Source of the DNA: Temnopleurus reevesii
Lineage: Eukaryota; Echinodermata; Echinoidea; Temnopleuroida; Temnopleuridae
DNA: 64,000 nucleotides
Direction: 5' to 3'
Assembly (NCBI GenBank): GCA_036244855.1
Contig: BQKZ01001562.1
Coordinates: 49,366-113,365, forward strand
Below the pieces are notes generated by a model. The model was not told where the DNA came from. It saw only the letters and a program-made list of their open reading frames with translations, and made no database searches. The translations under genes and the position numbers were made by a program. Positions 53,435-64,000 of the stretch are shown here, in pieces (the stretch's first letter is position 1; each line of letters opens with the position of its first letter).

Positions 53435-53800
53435 CTTTCAAACTTGCTTTGCAGCTTTACAGTACACGCGAACTTGATTTTAACCGTTTTCCTCAAAGGA
53501 TGTCGGTGATCTCAGACTTTGCCTTCGACGAGCACTGACGAGTAGGTCAATGACAGCGACGATGAATTGTAAGAACAAGACACGAGGTGGTATTCGGCTC
53601 TGATGAAAGTGTGATGTTGTTTGTTTCGTTTGAGAGGTGGATGATGATGATGATGAGTGCTGGTGGTAAATCTGCAGTGAGAAAAGAGACCGTGTGTTGC
53701 TCCGAGTGGTAGGTGGTTGAATATGAAACTGATTTCTCTCGCTCCACTCTCGCTTGCCCGCTGCTATGATGGAAGTGTAGACATAGCAGCGTTACGACAC
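53435..53800 (-). other. Candidate non-coding first exon (5' UTR), minus strand
   Basis: Read on the minus strand, this GC-richer block ends at 53435 in AAG|GTAAGT, a perfect donor. In about 366 bases the sense strand has only one ATG (53784), opening a six-codon upstream frame that stops at once. Chance would give five or six ATGs, so ATG avoidance supports a real leader. Purine-rich and CAT-repeat segments are typical of leader sequence. The 5' limit near 53800 is set only by where GC content falls; no TATA box is seen. The next exon on this strand that I can support is at 38849, which would make an intron of about 14.6 kb. Confidence 0.5.
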
Positions 53801-54847
53801 AGCGGTGGGCGTGTTCAGGTTTTTGTAGCGCTTCTTTAGAAGAAATTAAGAATACATTAAGGTCTGGATATAATTTGATTCTACTGCGCATGTATTGTGG
53901 TAAGAGGAGGAAATAAACGGTTTCTTGTCTTGAAAACAAAACAGAGAGTGACAGATGTAATAAATAAGGATATTGATATGCCACATAGCAAAGGAAATGC
54001 ATTTATCAAATAGTGATAAAAGCATTAGAGAGAGAATCTAAACAATTAAAATGTAAATTAAAGATATAAAAAAAATGAATAGTATACTAAAATGTATTAA
54101 CGTTTCCGTAGGAGCTCTTATTTCGCCATTGCTTTGATTTGCTATTATTAACTATGCGAATTTGATTCAACACATTTTTCGTTCGACAAATCGAAATAAC
54201 ATATGTTATTATAAATGCATGAAAAAAATATAATTCTGAATTTCAAATTCGATGACTGAAAAAAAAAAAAAAAAAAAAATTCTGATAGCTTTTTGCTCTT
54301 TTGCAAGAAGTATACCCAGTGTTTTACATTTTTGCGCGATTTTCTTTAGATGAAATTATGGGACAAAGGGTGTTAATATTCAGCATTAGATTCAAATGGA
54401 GAAAGGACCCATCTTTCATTCTAAAATTATAGGTAATCCAACCAAACCAATATGCCTCCATGATTTTGCCTCACACTCCTGATCTGGTCAAACTTGAGAG
54501 AACTTGGGGAAGGATAAGACCAAGGATCCTTGTTTACACTTCTTTTAATTACTTCTTCTTTCTCCCTATTTCAGTTTCATCTCTCCATCTCATATTGTCC
54601 TTATGCACGAACTTGAGGACGTTTGGGACTCGAGCTTCCGGGGTCTGTGTTAGAGGCGCAAAATTTTAGTTGAAAAGGGCGCAAATATTGCTGAATGGGA
54701 AGCCAAATTTGAGCCGATGAACATTTATTTTGCTTTTCAGCTGCTCGGGCGCAGACAGCGGGAAACATTAATGAAATCTTTTCAAATTCTGGGTGCACTC
54801 AAGGTCCTGGAGGGAAAGTAGGAGTTCCAAATGTATGATAAAGCCAA
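53801..54847. other. Possible promoter-proximal DNA, no gene seen
   Basis: It contains a pure 21-A run at 54259-54279. It lies upstream of the candidate distal first exon, but no TATA or CCAAT motif is evident at the expected distance. A GC-richer patch at 54600-54680 has no recognised function. Confidence 0.4.
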
Positions 54848-55097
54848 CATGGGTGACTTCAAGTACGGTGTTCGGTGTTGGTGTTGGTGTTGAGAGAGAA
54901 AAACGAGTCCGTAAACCGAGCTCCAACACCATTGTCAGTTTACAGAAGTGATACAGAAACGACCGGACATACGTCAGAATCTTGCGAGGTCTATACCCCA
55001 CAACACCGACAGACTTCAAGTTTGGTGTTGAGGCTTGTGTTCGTTTTGCTGCAACACCAACACCAGCGTTCAACACCGTACTTGAAGTCACCCCATG
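54848..55097. mobile_element. 250-base TIR element with internal end repeats
   Basis: The left end CATGGGTGACTTCAAGTAC is matched by its inverse at the right end (GTACTTGAAGTCACCCCATG, one extra C). The TIRs continue inward as GGTGTT/AACACC repeats. A further direct copy of the end motif, ACTTCAAGTTTGGTGTTG, lies inside at 55013. It has no coding capacity. It is unrelated in sequence to the CACTGC-ended elements at 48.4 and 49.1 kb. Confidence 0.82.
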
Positions 55098-55792
55098 TCT
55101 TTCTTTACCCATTGCATCGCACTAGAGAAAAGTAAAAGTCTTGCTTTTTTAAATGTTCATTTCACTTTTAAATGTAGATTTGACCGATCACACTCTTTTT
55201 CGAATTTCTGGCATTTATTTGTTTTTCGTTTTGCAATCTTAAAATGAAACCCGTTTTGTATGCCTTCATTTCCCTTAATTCCTTTCCTTACTCCCATATT
55301 TATGCTCGGCTGCAGTAAAAACTCACTCCCCTCTCTATTTCGTATACTTCTCGATAAATCAACTGAATCGGATTAGTAAAATTGAAATTCATATTTCCCT
55401 CACTACAAATCTTCTACGCATAAAATCTAATGGTGGCAACGATGGAAATAAGATAAGGTAGCCCAAACTGTAGGCGCATTTGCTGGAGTGTTCTTTGCAA
55501 GCTGAGCCCCATGGATCCCTGATCGTAAGACGCTCACATCCATCTACAAACCCATAAATGTCAGATTTTACTTATCTTTGGAAAAAGCGGTTATGATGAG
55601 TGCTAATCCAGTGCGAGGTGTCTTCAAGATAAAAGATAATGTATATAACGAGTTTGATGGGATAAATCTTGCAATCCCACACCTCCGGCTAAAACAGGTA
55701 TGATAAAGGAGAAAGTATGAGGAGGAGAAACTTAAGTAAGGTAATAACCCGAACAAACAAAACCATCACTTCCCCTTTTTATTGCGAACCAT
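55098..55792. other. No gene seen
   Basis: Moderately AT-rich sequence between the TIR element and the microsatellite cluster. No feature is recognised. Confidence 0.55.
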
Positions 55793-55878
55793 AATGATTA
55801 TCATTATTATTATTATCATTATCACTATGATTATTATTGTTATTATTATTATTATTATCATTATGATTATTATCAGTA

Positions 55879-55922
<44 letters not shown>

Positions 55923-55990
55923 GTTATTATTATTTTCAATATTATTATCATTATTATTATTATTATCGTTATTTTCATTTTTATCATTTT
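55793..55990. repeat. (ATT)n imperfect microsatellite
   Basis: About 200 bases of ATT with interspersed ATC and GTT variants. Poly-Ile frames on both strands are artefacts. Confidence 0.97.
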
Positions 55991-56192
55991 TTTTAAATTC
56001 AGAATAAGGAATATAAAATTAGATAGAGCTGGATGATGAAGCACAAAAGGCGTCAATAGCGCGTAAGAAGGTAAAAAAAAAGGTTATTTCTTGGAATTGA
56101 TTATTATGATGGTGAGTGCACGAGTAGGAATTTGCAGGTGTAAAAAAAGAAAATTGTGCGATGGAGATCAATGAATAGAGATGGATAGGGAG

Positions 56193-56417
56193 ATAGAGAG
56201 ACAAAGAGAGAGAGAGAGAGAGTGAGATAATAGAGGGGAGAGAGATGAGGAAAGAGAGGGAGAGACAGAGAGACAGAGAGAGCGATGGAGATTGAGTTAT
56301 GAGAGGAGGAGAGAGAGAGGGGGAGGGAGAAAGAGAGGGAGAAAGAGAGAGAAAAGCGATAGAGAGAGAGAGAGAGGTGGAGAGAGGAAGAGAGAAGTGG
56401 AGAGAGGAAGAGAGAAG

Positions 56418-56459
<42 letters not shown>

Positions 56460-56473
56460 AAGGAGAGAGAGGG
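56193..56473. repeat. (GA)n-rich polypurine tract with internal minisatellite
   Basis: About 280 bases, almost purely purine on the plus strand. Within it, a roughly 20-base unit built on AGAGAGGAAGAGAGAAGTGG is repeated in tandem near 56377-56420. Confidence 0.95.
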
Positions 56474-56999
56474 ATTGTGATTTGAATATTAGCGATGATC
56501 GGTACAACAAAGGGGACGTGGTCAGATTCAATTTTCTAAGGAAAATGCAAATCTATAAAATCCCTTGTCAGTTTTCACATCGTTTTGAAGGAGGGGAAAA
56601 AAGGGGGAAAAGCACTAAGTTTTATCCTTCTTGATCAAGAAGTGGCGTGAGCTAACTTCATAAATCGATTGATACAAGCTCGCATCGTTTGGGAATGAAA
56701 AATATAGACAGATTCAGAGTGATCTTACAAAAAGGAGGTGGTTTGAATAGCACGACAGAAAGCTTGGATTTTCACATTTCTGTCATCATCTTTTGAATAA
56801 ATGATCTGATGATATATGTCCGAATTTTGCATGGGATATGATTTTTTTTTTAAAAGTCCTCTTCAATTTTCTACGCCAGGAAGATTAACAGCACATCCAA
56901 ATCATAGTAAAAAAAAGAAGAAAAAAAGAGTGATATCCGTATAGCCCGGAGCAAATTGCATTTATCTGCTATTACTGCACGCAGTGGCGAAAATATGTC
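56474..56999. other. Spacer between microsatellites, no gene seen
   Basis: Mixed sequence with A-rich runs (56845 and 56912 areas). No element is recognised. Confidence 0.5.
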
Positions 57000-57463
57000 T
57001 ACATCTAATGTAGATAGCGGTACAATTGGTGTTGATGGTAGTTTCGTGGTAGTTTGTGGTGGTGGTGATGGTGGGATGATGGTCATGTGATGTGTCGGTA
57101 GTGATGGTGGTGGATGTGGTAGTGGTTGTGGTGATAGTAGAAATGGTGTTTTTGGTTTTGGTACTGATAGTAGGTATGATGGTTGTGAAGTTCATAGTCG
57201 CAGTGGAGGAATGAAGATGGTGTCTACGGAAGTAATGATCTTTGATGTGCTGGTGGAAAGGTAGTACTGGCGCTTGTGGTAGAGGAGTGTTGATAATAAT
57301 GATGATGATGGTGCTGATGGTGTTAGTGGAGAAGGAGGGTGGTAGGATAGAAGTGGGTGGTGGTGGTTAAGGTGTTTGTTGTGATGTTGATGGCAGTAAT
57401 GACTATAATTGTGATGGTGGTGGTGCTGGTAGAGGTATGGTGATGAGTATGATGATGATGATA

Positions 57464-57510
<47 letters not shown>

Positions 57511-57515
57511 GATGT

Positions 57516-57565
<50 letters not shown>

Positions 57566-57605
57566 TTGATGATGTTGATGATGATGATGATGATGGTGAT
57601 GATGT

Positions 57606-57645
<40 letters not shown>

Positions 57646-57720
57646 CGTCATCACTGAATCGGTGGTGGTGGTGGTGGTGGTGGTGGTTAGGTGGTCAGTT
57701 GGTGATGGTCATGATGGTAG
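57000..57720. repeat. (GGT)n/(GAT)n compound microsatellite array
   Basis: About 700 bases of GGT, GAT and related triplets with strong strand asymmetry (G and T on the plus strand). The purest GAT block is about 57440-57645 and the purest GGT block about 57661-57688. The poly-Met, poly-Ile and poly-Thr frames are artefacts. Confidence 0.96.
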
Positions 57721-59699
57721 TGGTGTTATTTTCTAATGGAATAAGTCATATGATGAAGGTGATGATGGCAAGTTGATGTCTTCGTTGAGTTGTGATGTCT
57801 TCGCGTCAGAAGAGTTTTAGCTTGGAGAAGACTCAAGAGGAACAAAGGAGAAGTTAATCAATTCACTACCATGAGTAACAAAAGAAAATTAAAATAAAGT
57901 TGCACAAATTGCACAAAACCATCGCATATAGGGGAAATATATAACAAAACTGGCAACGTTACAAAATTGCACGACTTCGGTGTCAACGAGAAATTTGGAG
58001 AAGATGCAAAATTTGTATTTTTCGGGAGTCTCAAACGGATACTGTCTTTTAGAATGGAGTCTTTGCTTGATACCTTTTAAAGTCATTAGTGAAGCCTGTG
58101 TGGTTATAATGTCGAATGGATAAGGTATTTTGTGTTTGATCAAACGATCATAAATATACCCTCTTCAAACAGAAGATGTTGCGATTTTAAACAACTTTTC
58201 CATGGATTTAAACTAAGATTGTCATATTCATCATTAATGTGCAGACTAAAATATTTTCCATTTGTATCCATAAAATACATGAAGTATAGAAATGAAAGCT
58301 CTCACTCGAATGCACGGCGGAAATAGGTTCGATTGAAGTTTCTTCAACCAAGATAAATCGCACAAATTTGTTTCCTGGGTTTTCTACCAGAATAATCTCC
58401 ATTTTTAGGGCTGTAATATCTATTATTGAGTACGTCATCTATATGCTAATTCACCAGCTTAAGAAACATATTCCAGTGCTCTCTCGTAAAGTCTTCGGAG
58501 TGGTGCATGGATATCCACTGAATATAAATGACTTTAAAATGCCAAGCTACAGACTTGGTATTTTCTTATCATTTCGTTCTACCTTTTTTACTTTACGCAT
58601 TAATGGGGAGAGACTTGTGTACCATACTGAGTAAGAAGAAGAGAAGCGTATGATCATGATACACAGTATTATTACAATTATGGTGTTATCCAAAGCATGC
58701 ATCATTTTGAACTTTAAGAATGTGCTTATGACCTACTTGACTAGATATAATAGAATCCATCCAATCATATTTGATAAATTGGTATATTATTCTCTAGTAA
58801 TTTCAATTCGAATTCTCCCCAGGGGTCTGTCATATGATAAATACCATAATCTCTCATTTTCAAGCTTACTGAGATGATTATTTTTCTGTAATGTGTTACG
58901 TAATTCATTCTTGTCAAGTAGCATTGTTTGCTTCCCTCTTCCTTGTCAATGGAATTTGAAATCAGAGAGAAAGAAAAAGCCAAGGTTTTACCTCCGGCAA
59001 TAAACTGTTTTGATAATATTCCCAGGCTCGTCTCCCTTTGTTTGCTTTATAGTAGGAATGGATAATAATTGAGTATAGTCTTATTAAAAATATAATCTAA
59101 ATCACATTCTAATTCCCTACAAGTCCCTGATCTCATTCTCCATTTACTCTCAGCCAATATTTAGCCGGTTTTCCTATACTTTGATATGACACGCATAATG
59201 TTTTCCCGTCAAATCTCACTGTCCTGACTTATTGTCTTTAAAAAACTGCTAATGTTTATCCGGTATTTCCCATCTTAATCATGAATATGGTAAAAGACAG
59301 TATAATTTGTGTTTCTTGTGTACATTCCAAACAAATATTCAAATCCTAAACGTTCAAACCATCTTAATGGAGAATAATTTTCTTTGAATAGATGATTTTC
59401 ATCTAGCAAGGCATACTGATTTCCAAGAGAGAATACACTAATTGTTCTACAGACTACGAGAGTTGGCAGGACAGCCAAATAATCTACAATAAGACAAGGT
59501 ATATATAAATTCAAAGAGCATCATGGTCTCAGATAGCAATATAGTATATAATATAAGATTCATAAAATACATCTTCCCTTAACGACATATTGTTTTGTGT
59601 TCTCCCAAGACGCCAGCGAACAAAACTGATGATCATTGCGACATTTTTTGGGTACCGTATAGATCGCGACTAGACTGAGATATATATCAGGTCTAATCA

Positions 59700-59738
59700 G
59701 GTCATAGACCTACCACTCGGAGTGGTAGGTATATGATC
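59700..59738. repeat. Hairpin with 18-base arms and 3-base loop
   Basis: A perfect 10-base stem, ACCTACCACT and AGTGGTAGGT, encloses a CGG loop. It is extended outward by seven paired positions (one G-T wobble) after one mismatch. It is too short for a standard microRNA precursor and has no U-run after it. Confidence 0.7.
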
Positions 59739-60723
59739 AGGTATATTGTCCGAGGCAATGATACTTATACATCAGTATTGCATCCGATATATTATCGAAT
59801 TAGGCACGAATAAATACTTTAAAGATATTATCACATATTATGATTCTTAAATCAAGCCGCTTGACCAATATTATTGCATTCAGATTGATGAAAAACAACA
59901 AAGAATGCAAAAAAGAAAGATTTTATAAAGGCAACATAAAAATATCCATGAAAATTGAATAAAGCGTTCACTGTCGCTATATTACTGCACAGTGTGCCTC
60001 AGTAGGTGATATATTTAATTGTACCATTTAAAGCGCTAAACGTTGATTTTGAAGCCTGATATTTCTACAGTTTAGTTTATATACACTATCAACCATTTGG
60101 GTAGCATTAAGAATCTGGCATTTGAGATTTCTTTTCCAATGAAATCACAATGTTGAACAATGTCTTAAAACATACCTGAACCAATCACAGAAATTTGATT
60201 ACGTCGTGAATATTATCAACCAGAGTATTCATATCAGACTTTGTGCTTTGTTCTAATTTAAAAAAAAAAAATGAATTCGATATCATTGTGCTCATAATCA
60301 TGATGACTGCCGAAGCATCAATAATCACCATATGATCGAGATGATGATGGTATTTAGTTCTAGGTTTTTCACTTTTCACATATGACAGATAAAACTCCAA
60401 CATCTCTAAAGAGTTCCAAACTCAATCGGACACAATTTTTACCCTTCGGAAATGGAGGCAACTTTTTAAAATTGTTTGTTGTTGCAATCTTATATCATGT
60501 TATAGGACTCTATTTGAAATGAAATATCCCACAAGTACGCCAAGATTAAGAATGAATAACAACAAAAGATCATAGAAAATATACCTTTGAGGAGGAGAAA
60601 AAAATCTTTCATCAAAAGATAACATTGAGAATGTGGGACAGAAAAGATTGCAGTAATCTTAAAAACCTCAGATTTGAAAGACATAAATATTAAAAACCAA
60701 TTGTCTGGCTTATAATGTGATGC

Positions 60724-60736
60724 GTTGCTAAGCAAC
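60724..60736. promoter_or_regulatory. RFX-type X-box GTTGCTAAGCAAC
   Basis: The same half-site arrangement as at 44521. Over a 22-base stretch beginning GATGC, 20 positions are identical to the other site, while sequence further out is unrelated. Confidence 0.5.
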
Positions 60737-61079
60737 CAAGAGGCCTCGTTGGATTTGCTAATGAGTAGAATTTCTTGACAAAGACACGAAGAAAAGGCAA
60801 ATTGGGCGAACAAGCCTCTAATTAGTACCTCCCAAAGGTATATTGAAGGCAATTTTGCTGCAGTGATAGGAATGAAGCTCACATTTGAATGATGCACAAT
60901 GATTTGATATAAAAGAAACGCGTGTGGTGTTAACAAGTGTTGTTCTAATCTTTGGCAACAATCTTACAAAAACCCCGATAATATTTGTTCTGGCTCCTTG
61001 AAACTGTTGATTATGGCAATACAGATCCCTGAATTTGTTATTATTAGGCTTCAATATGATATTGCTAATTGTTGATTTC

Positions 61080-61262
61080 ATTACTATCGTCGCTATCATC
61101 ATTATCATCATCATCATCATCATCATCATTAGTACATCATTTTTATATTATCATCATTGTCATCATCATTATTATATTATCATCATTATCATCATCATCA
61201 TCATAATCATCATCATCATTACTACCAACACCACCATCATCACCACCATCGTCACTGTTACC
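61080..61262. repeat. (CAT)n/(ATT)n microsatellite
   Basis: About 180 bases of CAT triplets with ATT and ACC variants. Poly-Ile, poly-Met and poly-Asp frames are artefacts. Confidence 0.96.
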
Positions 61263-61867
61263 ATTGTGTAAGAGAAAATACTTTGAAAAAAAAATGTATT
61301 TTCCTGATTTGAAATGTTGGGATAATGTAAACAGCAATCATTGTAAACAGACCTTTCCAAATGTTCATATGATTGTTTTATTATAGAACAAACTCAATTT
61401 GAATGAATTGAGTGTGTGCTATGTGTGTTCCATTTACCCATCTAAAATAAGTAGTAAATAAAATCACACCTTATAACTTTTCCAAATTACCACAAAAGAA
61501 TCACTGAATTATAGTGTAAAGAGTGTCTTTCTGTTTTAGTTTGTGTTTGTTTGTTTTTGCTTTTGCAATAATTGTAATTACATGTATATTCTATCGATCT
61601 TCGGACAGCAACATTTCGTTTAGGTGAAGGATCACGGTCGTTATCATAGTAACGCTGTATAAATAAGATTGACTTTTGTTTCTCTGTGTACAGTTTAATA
61701 TCAAATAAGTTTTTATGAAATTTGGATTCTATTGTGCATTTGTCAAATTACTGAATAAAACAGGATTCGAGTATGATGAAAGTACATGTACAAGTCTGAT
61801 CGCTGTCTAGACTTATTGAAGGTCAGACGAATAAACTACATTGTCTAATCATTTAACCAGTTTAACC
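61263..61867. other. No gene seen
   Basis: AT-rich sequence. An X-box-like GTTATCATAGTAAC occurs at 61640-61653 but departs further from the RFX consensus than the other two sites. Confidence 0.5.
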
Positions 61868-62135
61868 GGTCATGTGTGGCTCAGTGGTAGAACGTCTGCC
61901 CCTGCCCCCATGAACGGAAGGTCTTGGGTTCGATCCCGGCCGAGTCATACCAAAGACTTATAAAAATGAGACCATCTGCCTTCTTGCCAGGCGCTCGGCA
62001 TTTATGAAAGGAGAAGGGTAATAATAACTTAATGTTATGCAAGGCCAGCTGGAAGAGCAGCTAGTTTAAAGCTGAATGTGGCTACCCTGGATAAATAAGA
62101 CATTCTTATTATTGAATTATTATTATTATTACCGA
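61868..62135 (+). mobile_element. tRNA-derived SINE, second family
   Basis: The head carries A box TGGCTCAGTGG (61877-61887) and B box GGTTCGATCCC (61927-61937), both near-perfect internal polymerase III promoter elements. The expected cloverleaf acceptor pairing is not preserved, so it is not a tRNA gene. A body of about 150 bases follows, then a tail around CCTGGATAAATAAGACATTC ending in ATT repeats. Head and body differ from the SINE at 24.4 kb, so it is a separate family that shares the ATT-type tail style. Confidence 0.85.
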
Positions 62136-64000
62136 GAGCGTAGATTTATCAATGATAAGGAAGTAACAAAGTGAGGATTTCGTAACTATATTCATGTTTG
62201 TGTCTGGTAATGTGCCGCTTTTCTCTTTTTGAAAGATACCTTTTTTTAAAGGAATACTATCATTCTTGTTCTAAGAAATGTATGAGGTCTTCAACCTCTA
62301 CACCATCCTTCTATCCTACCTATATAAGTATCTAGAAGAAGCATACAAGCAAACGCACAGACACACACACATAATATGCCATCTTTTTCATGCGCACACG
62401 CACATGTTCTATCACTCATACTCCTTTTTCTATCAAATCACACCCTGCTACTTCTTCAGCTAACATCCTTTCTCCAGTATTCTTTGAACTTTATTTAATT
62501 ATTTCCTTTCAACCTTTCTCTTTATTTCCTGTTGTCTTTCCTTTTTAATGCCTCTACTCTTTCACATTCTCTACCCAGAAAGGCACAAACAATGAAAATA
62601 AATCTTCAATATATGGCCAGTTTTAATTCATTGTTGTATGATACAATATTACATATACGCATTTATAGATTTATATACAATGATTTATATACAATGTACA
62701 TGTACAACTTAACATGAAGAATAAAGTTTTATCCCATGATCTAAACTTATATGTGGACATACAATACGATTATACTAACTGAGTGTTCCTAAGAGTACCA
62801 CAGCCCAGGTTATTGTTTTTGGTTGTTCAAAGAGGAGTCAATAATGATTTGTGAAGGCGCCCACCCATCCATCGAGCAAGTTAAATGATAACTAAGGATA
62901 ATACATGAGACCTCTTAACCCACATAAATAAATTGGAAAAAAAATGAATAATTTGGCTGAAAATGAGGAAAGAAAGTTTTCCTCAGGACTGTGTACTTGT
63001 ATTATCAAGAAAATATTAATTACAAGATCCATCAGAATAGTAAAAAAAAACTCATATATTTCTTCCTCAAAATTCCTAAATTCCAAACAAAGGTCTAATA
63101 ATGATGTACGTATTTCTATGTACTAAGTAATTAACTTGATACATGTACAATGATTCTATGCAAGAAAGTGCGAGAAGTTAAATCTTGCTATATTTTTTTA
63201 GTTTGGCCTTTACATGTAATGTACATGAAATCAGAATGAGAACAAAATTATTAGATCTCATATAGATTTGACCATAATTTATCAAAATGATGTGTAATTT
63301 CGAAGTCTGTAAAGCTAAATAGATCTGCAATCTTTACATTTTAGAAGTTTTAAATTATTGTTTAGGAAACCAAACATTATACACAAGTTGTTTATTTACA
63401 CTGTACATTTCTCTTCAATATTGCACAACTTAAACCTAGTAGGATTGGACATATGGTCATCATTTTGGGAACAAATGAAATTAATCTGGTGAAATTCAAT
63501 GTGTACACAATGCTCAGAGATGCCGTAGGCAATAATGTCGTTTATGATTACGATTTCAATTCTACCCCAACATCACATTGTCAGTGATGTCTTCTTAAAA
63601 GTTACATTTTTCTGGTTAAGGGTCTCACAAACTGGTATTAGGGTACACATATATTGCATGAAACAGTCATACAACGATCAAAGTGAAATGTGTTTCACGA
63701 TTACCATTGGTTACTTGTCACTATGTTAGGATTTCTTCGGTTGACATAAAGGGTTCTGAGTTTGTAAGTATGCGATTTTGTAAAAATCATGACAATTTAC
63801 ATATTCAGAGATACCAACCATTCCAGAATATGGAAGAGAATAGAAATCAAAATATTAATAAACAAACAGCCGAGTCACATATTTCCTCATGAAAGAAAAT
63901 ATGGAATAAAAAACCACACGCTAAACCATTCAATTGATAATTGGGCAATAAATTTACATAACAATACGTCTTATCAATATTTCAGAACAGTTGGCATCTC
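62136..64000. other. No gene seen
   Basis: AT-rich sequence with short CA runs near 62360-62405. No domain-bearing frame, RNA gene or mobile element is recognised up to the window edge. Confidence 0.55.

Larger units (their letters stand above)
57721..61079. other. No gene seen
   Basis: AT-rich. It contains a small hairpin (59700-59738) and an RFX X-box (60724-60736), listed separately. Open frames are short, with no domains. Confidence 0.5.

Noticed and set aside
53547..54002. 151-codon minus-strand frame over the putative distal first exon
   Set aside because: It starts before the GC-rich block, has no domain and runs through CAT repeats. The 5' UTR reading explains the region better.
55766..56056. 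Poly-Ile frames on both strands
   Set aside because: A direct product of the ATT microsatellite.
56019..56634. 170-codon Ser/Leu-rich and 111-codon Arg/Glu-rich frames
   Set aside because: They come from the GA polypurine tract, where stop codons are rare in either reading direction.
57437..57736. Poly-Met and poly-Ile open frames of 80-100 codons
   Set aside because: They are translations of GAT/ATC microsatellites on the two strands, not proteins.
59700..59738. microRNA precursor
   Set aside because: The stem is under 20 pairs with a three-base loop, too short for a typical animal precursor.
61868..61950. A functional tRNA gene
   Set aside because: The acceptor stem does not pair, and the sequence continues into a SINE body with a retroposon tail.
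1..64000. CRISPR array, operon, phage or other prokaryotic system
   Set aside because: No spaced direct repeats, no gene clusters and no ribosome-binding architecture; the sequence is animal-type with SINEs and microsatellites.

Overview
The window looks like nuclear DNA of a marine invertebrate deuterostome, most likely a sea urchin or another echinoderm. The species cannot be named from the sequence. The grounds are strongly AT-rich, very gene-poor sequence; many long dinucleotide and trinucleotide microsatellites (CT, CA, GA, GAT, ATT, GGT); tRNA-headed SINEs ending in ATT runs; and several foldback (MITE-like) elements. No bacterial, plasmid, phage or viral gene organisation is visible. 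Almost all open frames are short, many begin at non-ATG codons, and none shows a recognisable domain.

The best evidence for a protein-coding gene is on the minus strand. One 85-codon exon (38849 down to 38595) is open in only one frame, lies between a plausible acceptor and a plausible donor, and encodes a Ser/Thr/Glu-rich segment with two basic nuclear-localisation-like patches. About 0.9 kb upstream (39704-39730) is a CCAAT box followed by a perfect TGACGTCA site, both oriented for minus-strand transcription. About 14.6 kb further upstream, 53800-53435 looks like a non-coding first exon: GC-rich, nearly ATG-free in the sense direction, and ending in a perfect AAG|GTAAGT donor. The simplest reading, which is inference, is the 5' part of one minus-strand regulatory gene with two alternative promoters, running out of the window to the left. 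I could not identify the protein.

Layout: 1-35.4 kb is CpG-poor, with microsatellites, two SINEs, a TATA-containing GC-rich block near 30.5 kb and several GC-richer islands that may be regulatory. From about 35.5 kb to about 57 kb, CpG is far more frequent. That domain holds the putative promoters and exons and four foldback elements (45979-46527, 48369-48631, 49063-49206, 54848-55097). A 2 kb microsatellite cluster (55.79-57.72 kb) closes it. The right end, 57.7-64 kb, has a CAT microsatellite, a small perfect-stem hairpin and a second SINE type. Two nearly identical RFX-type X-boxes lie 16.2 kb apart (44521 and 60724).

All calls come from reading the sequence alone; no database search, splice model or folding program was run.
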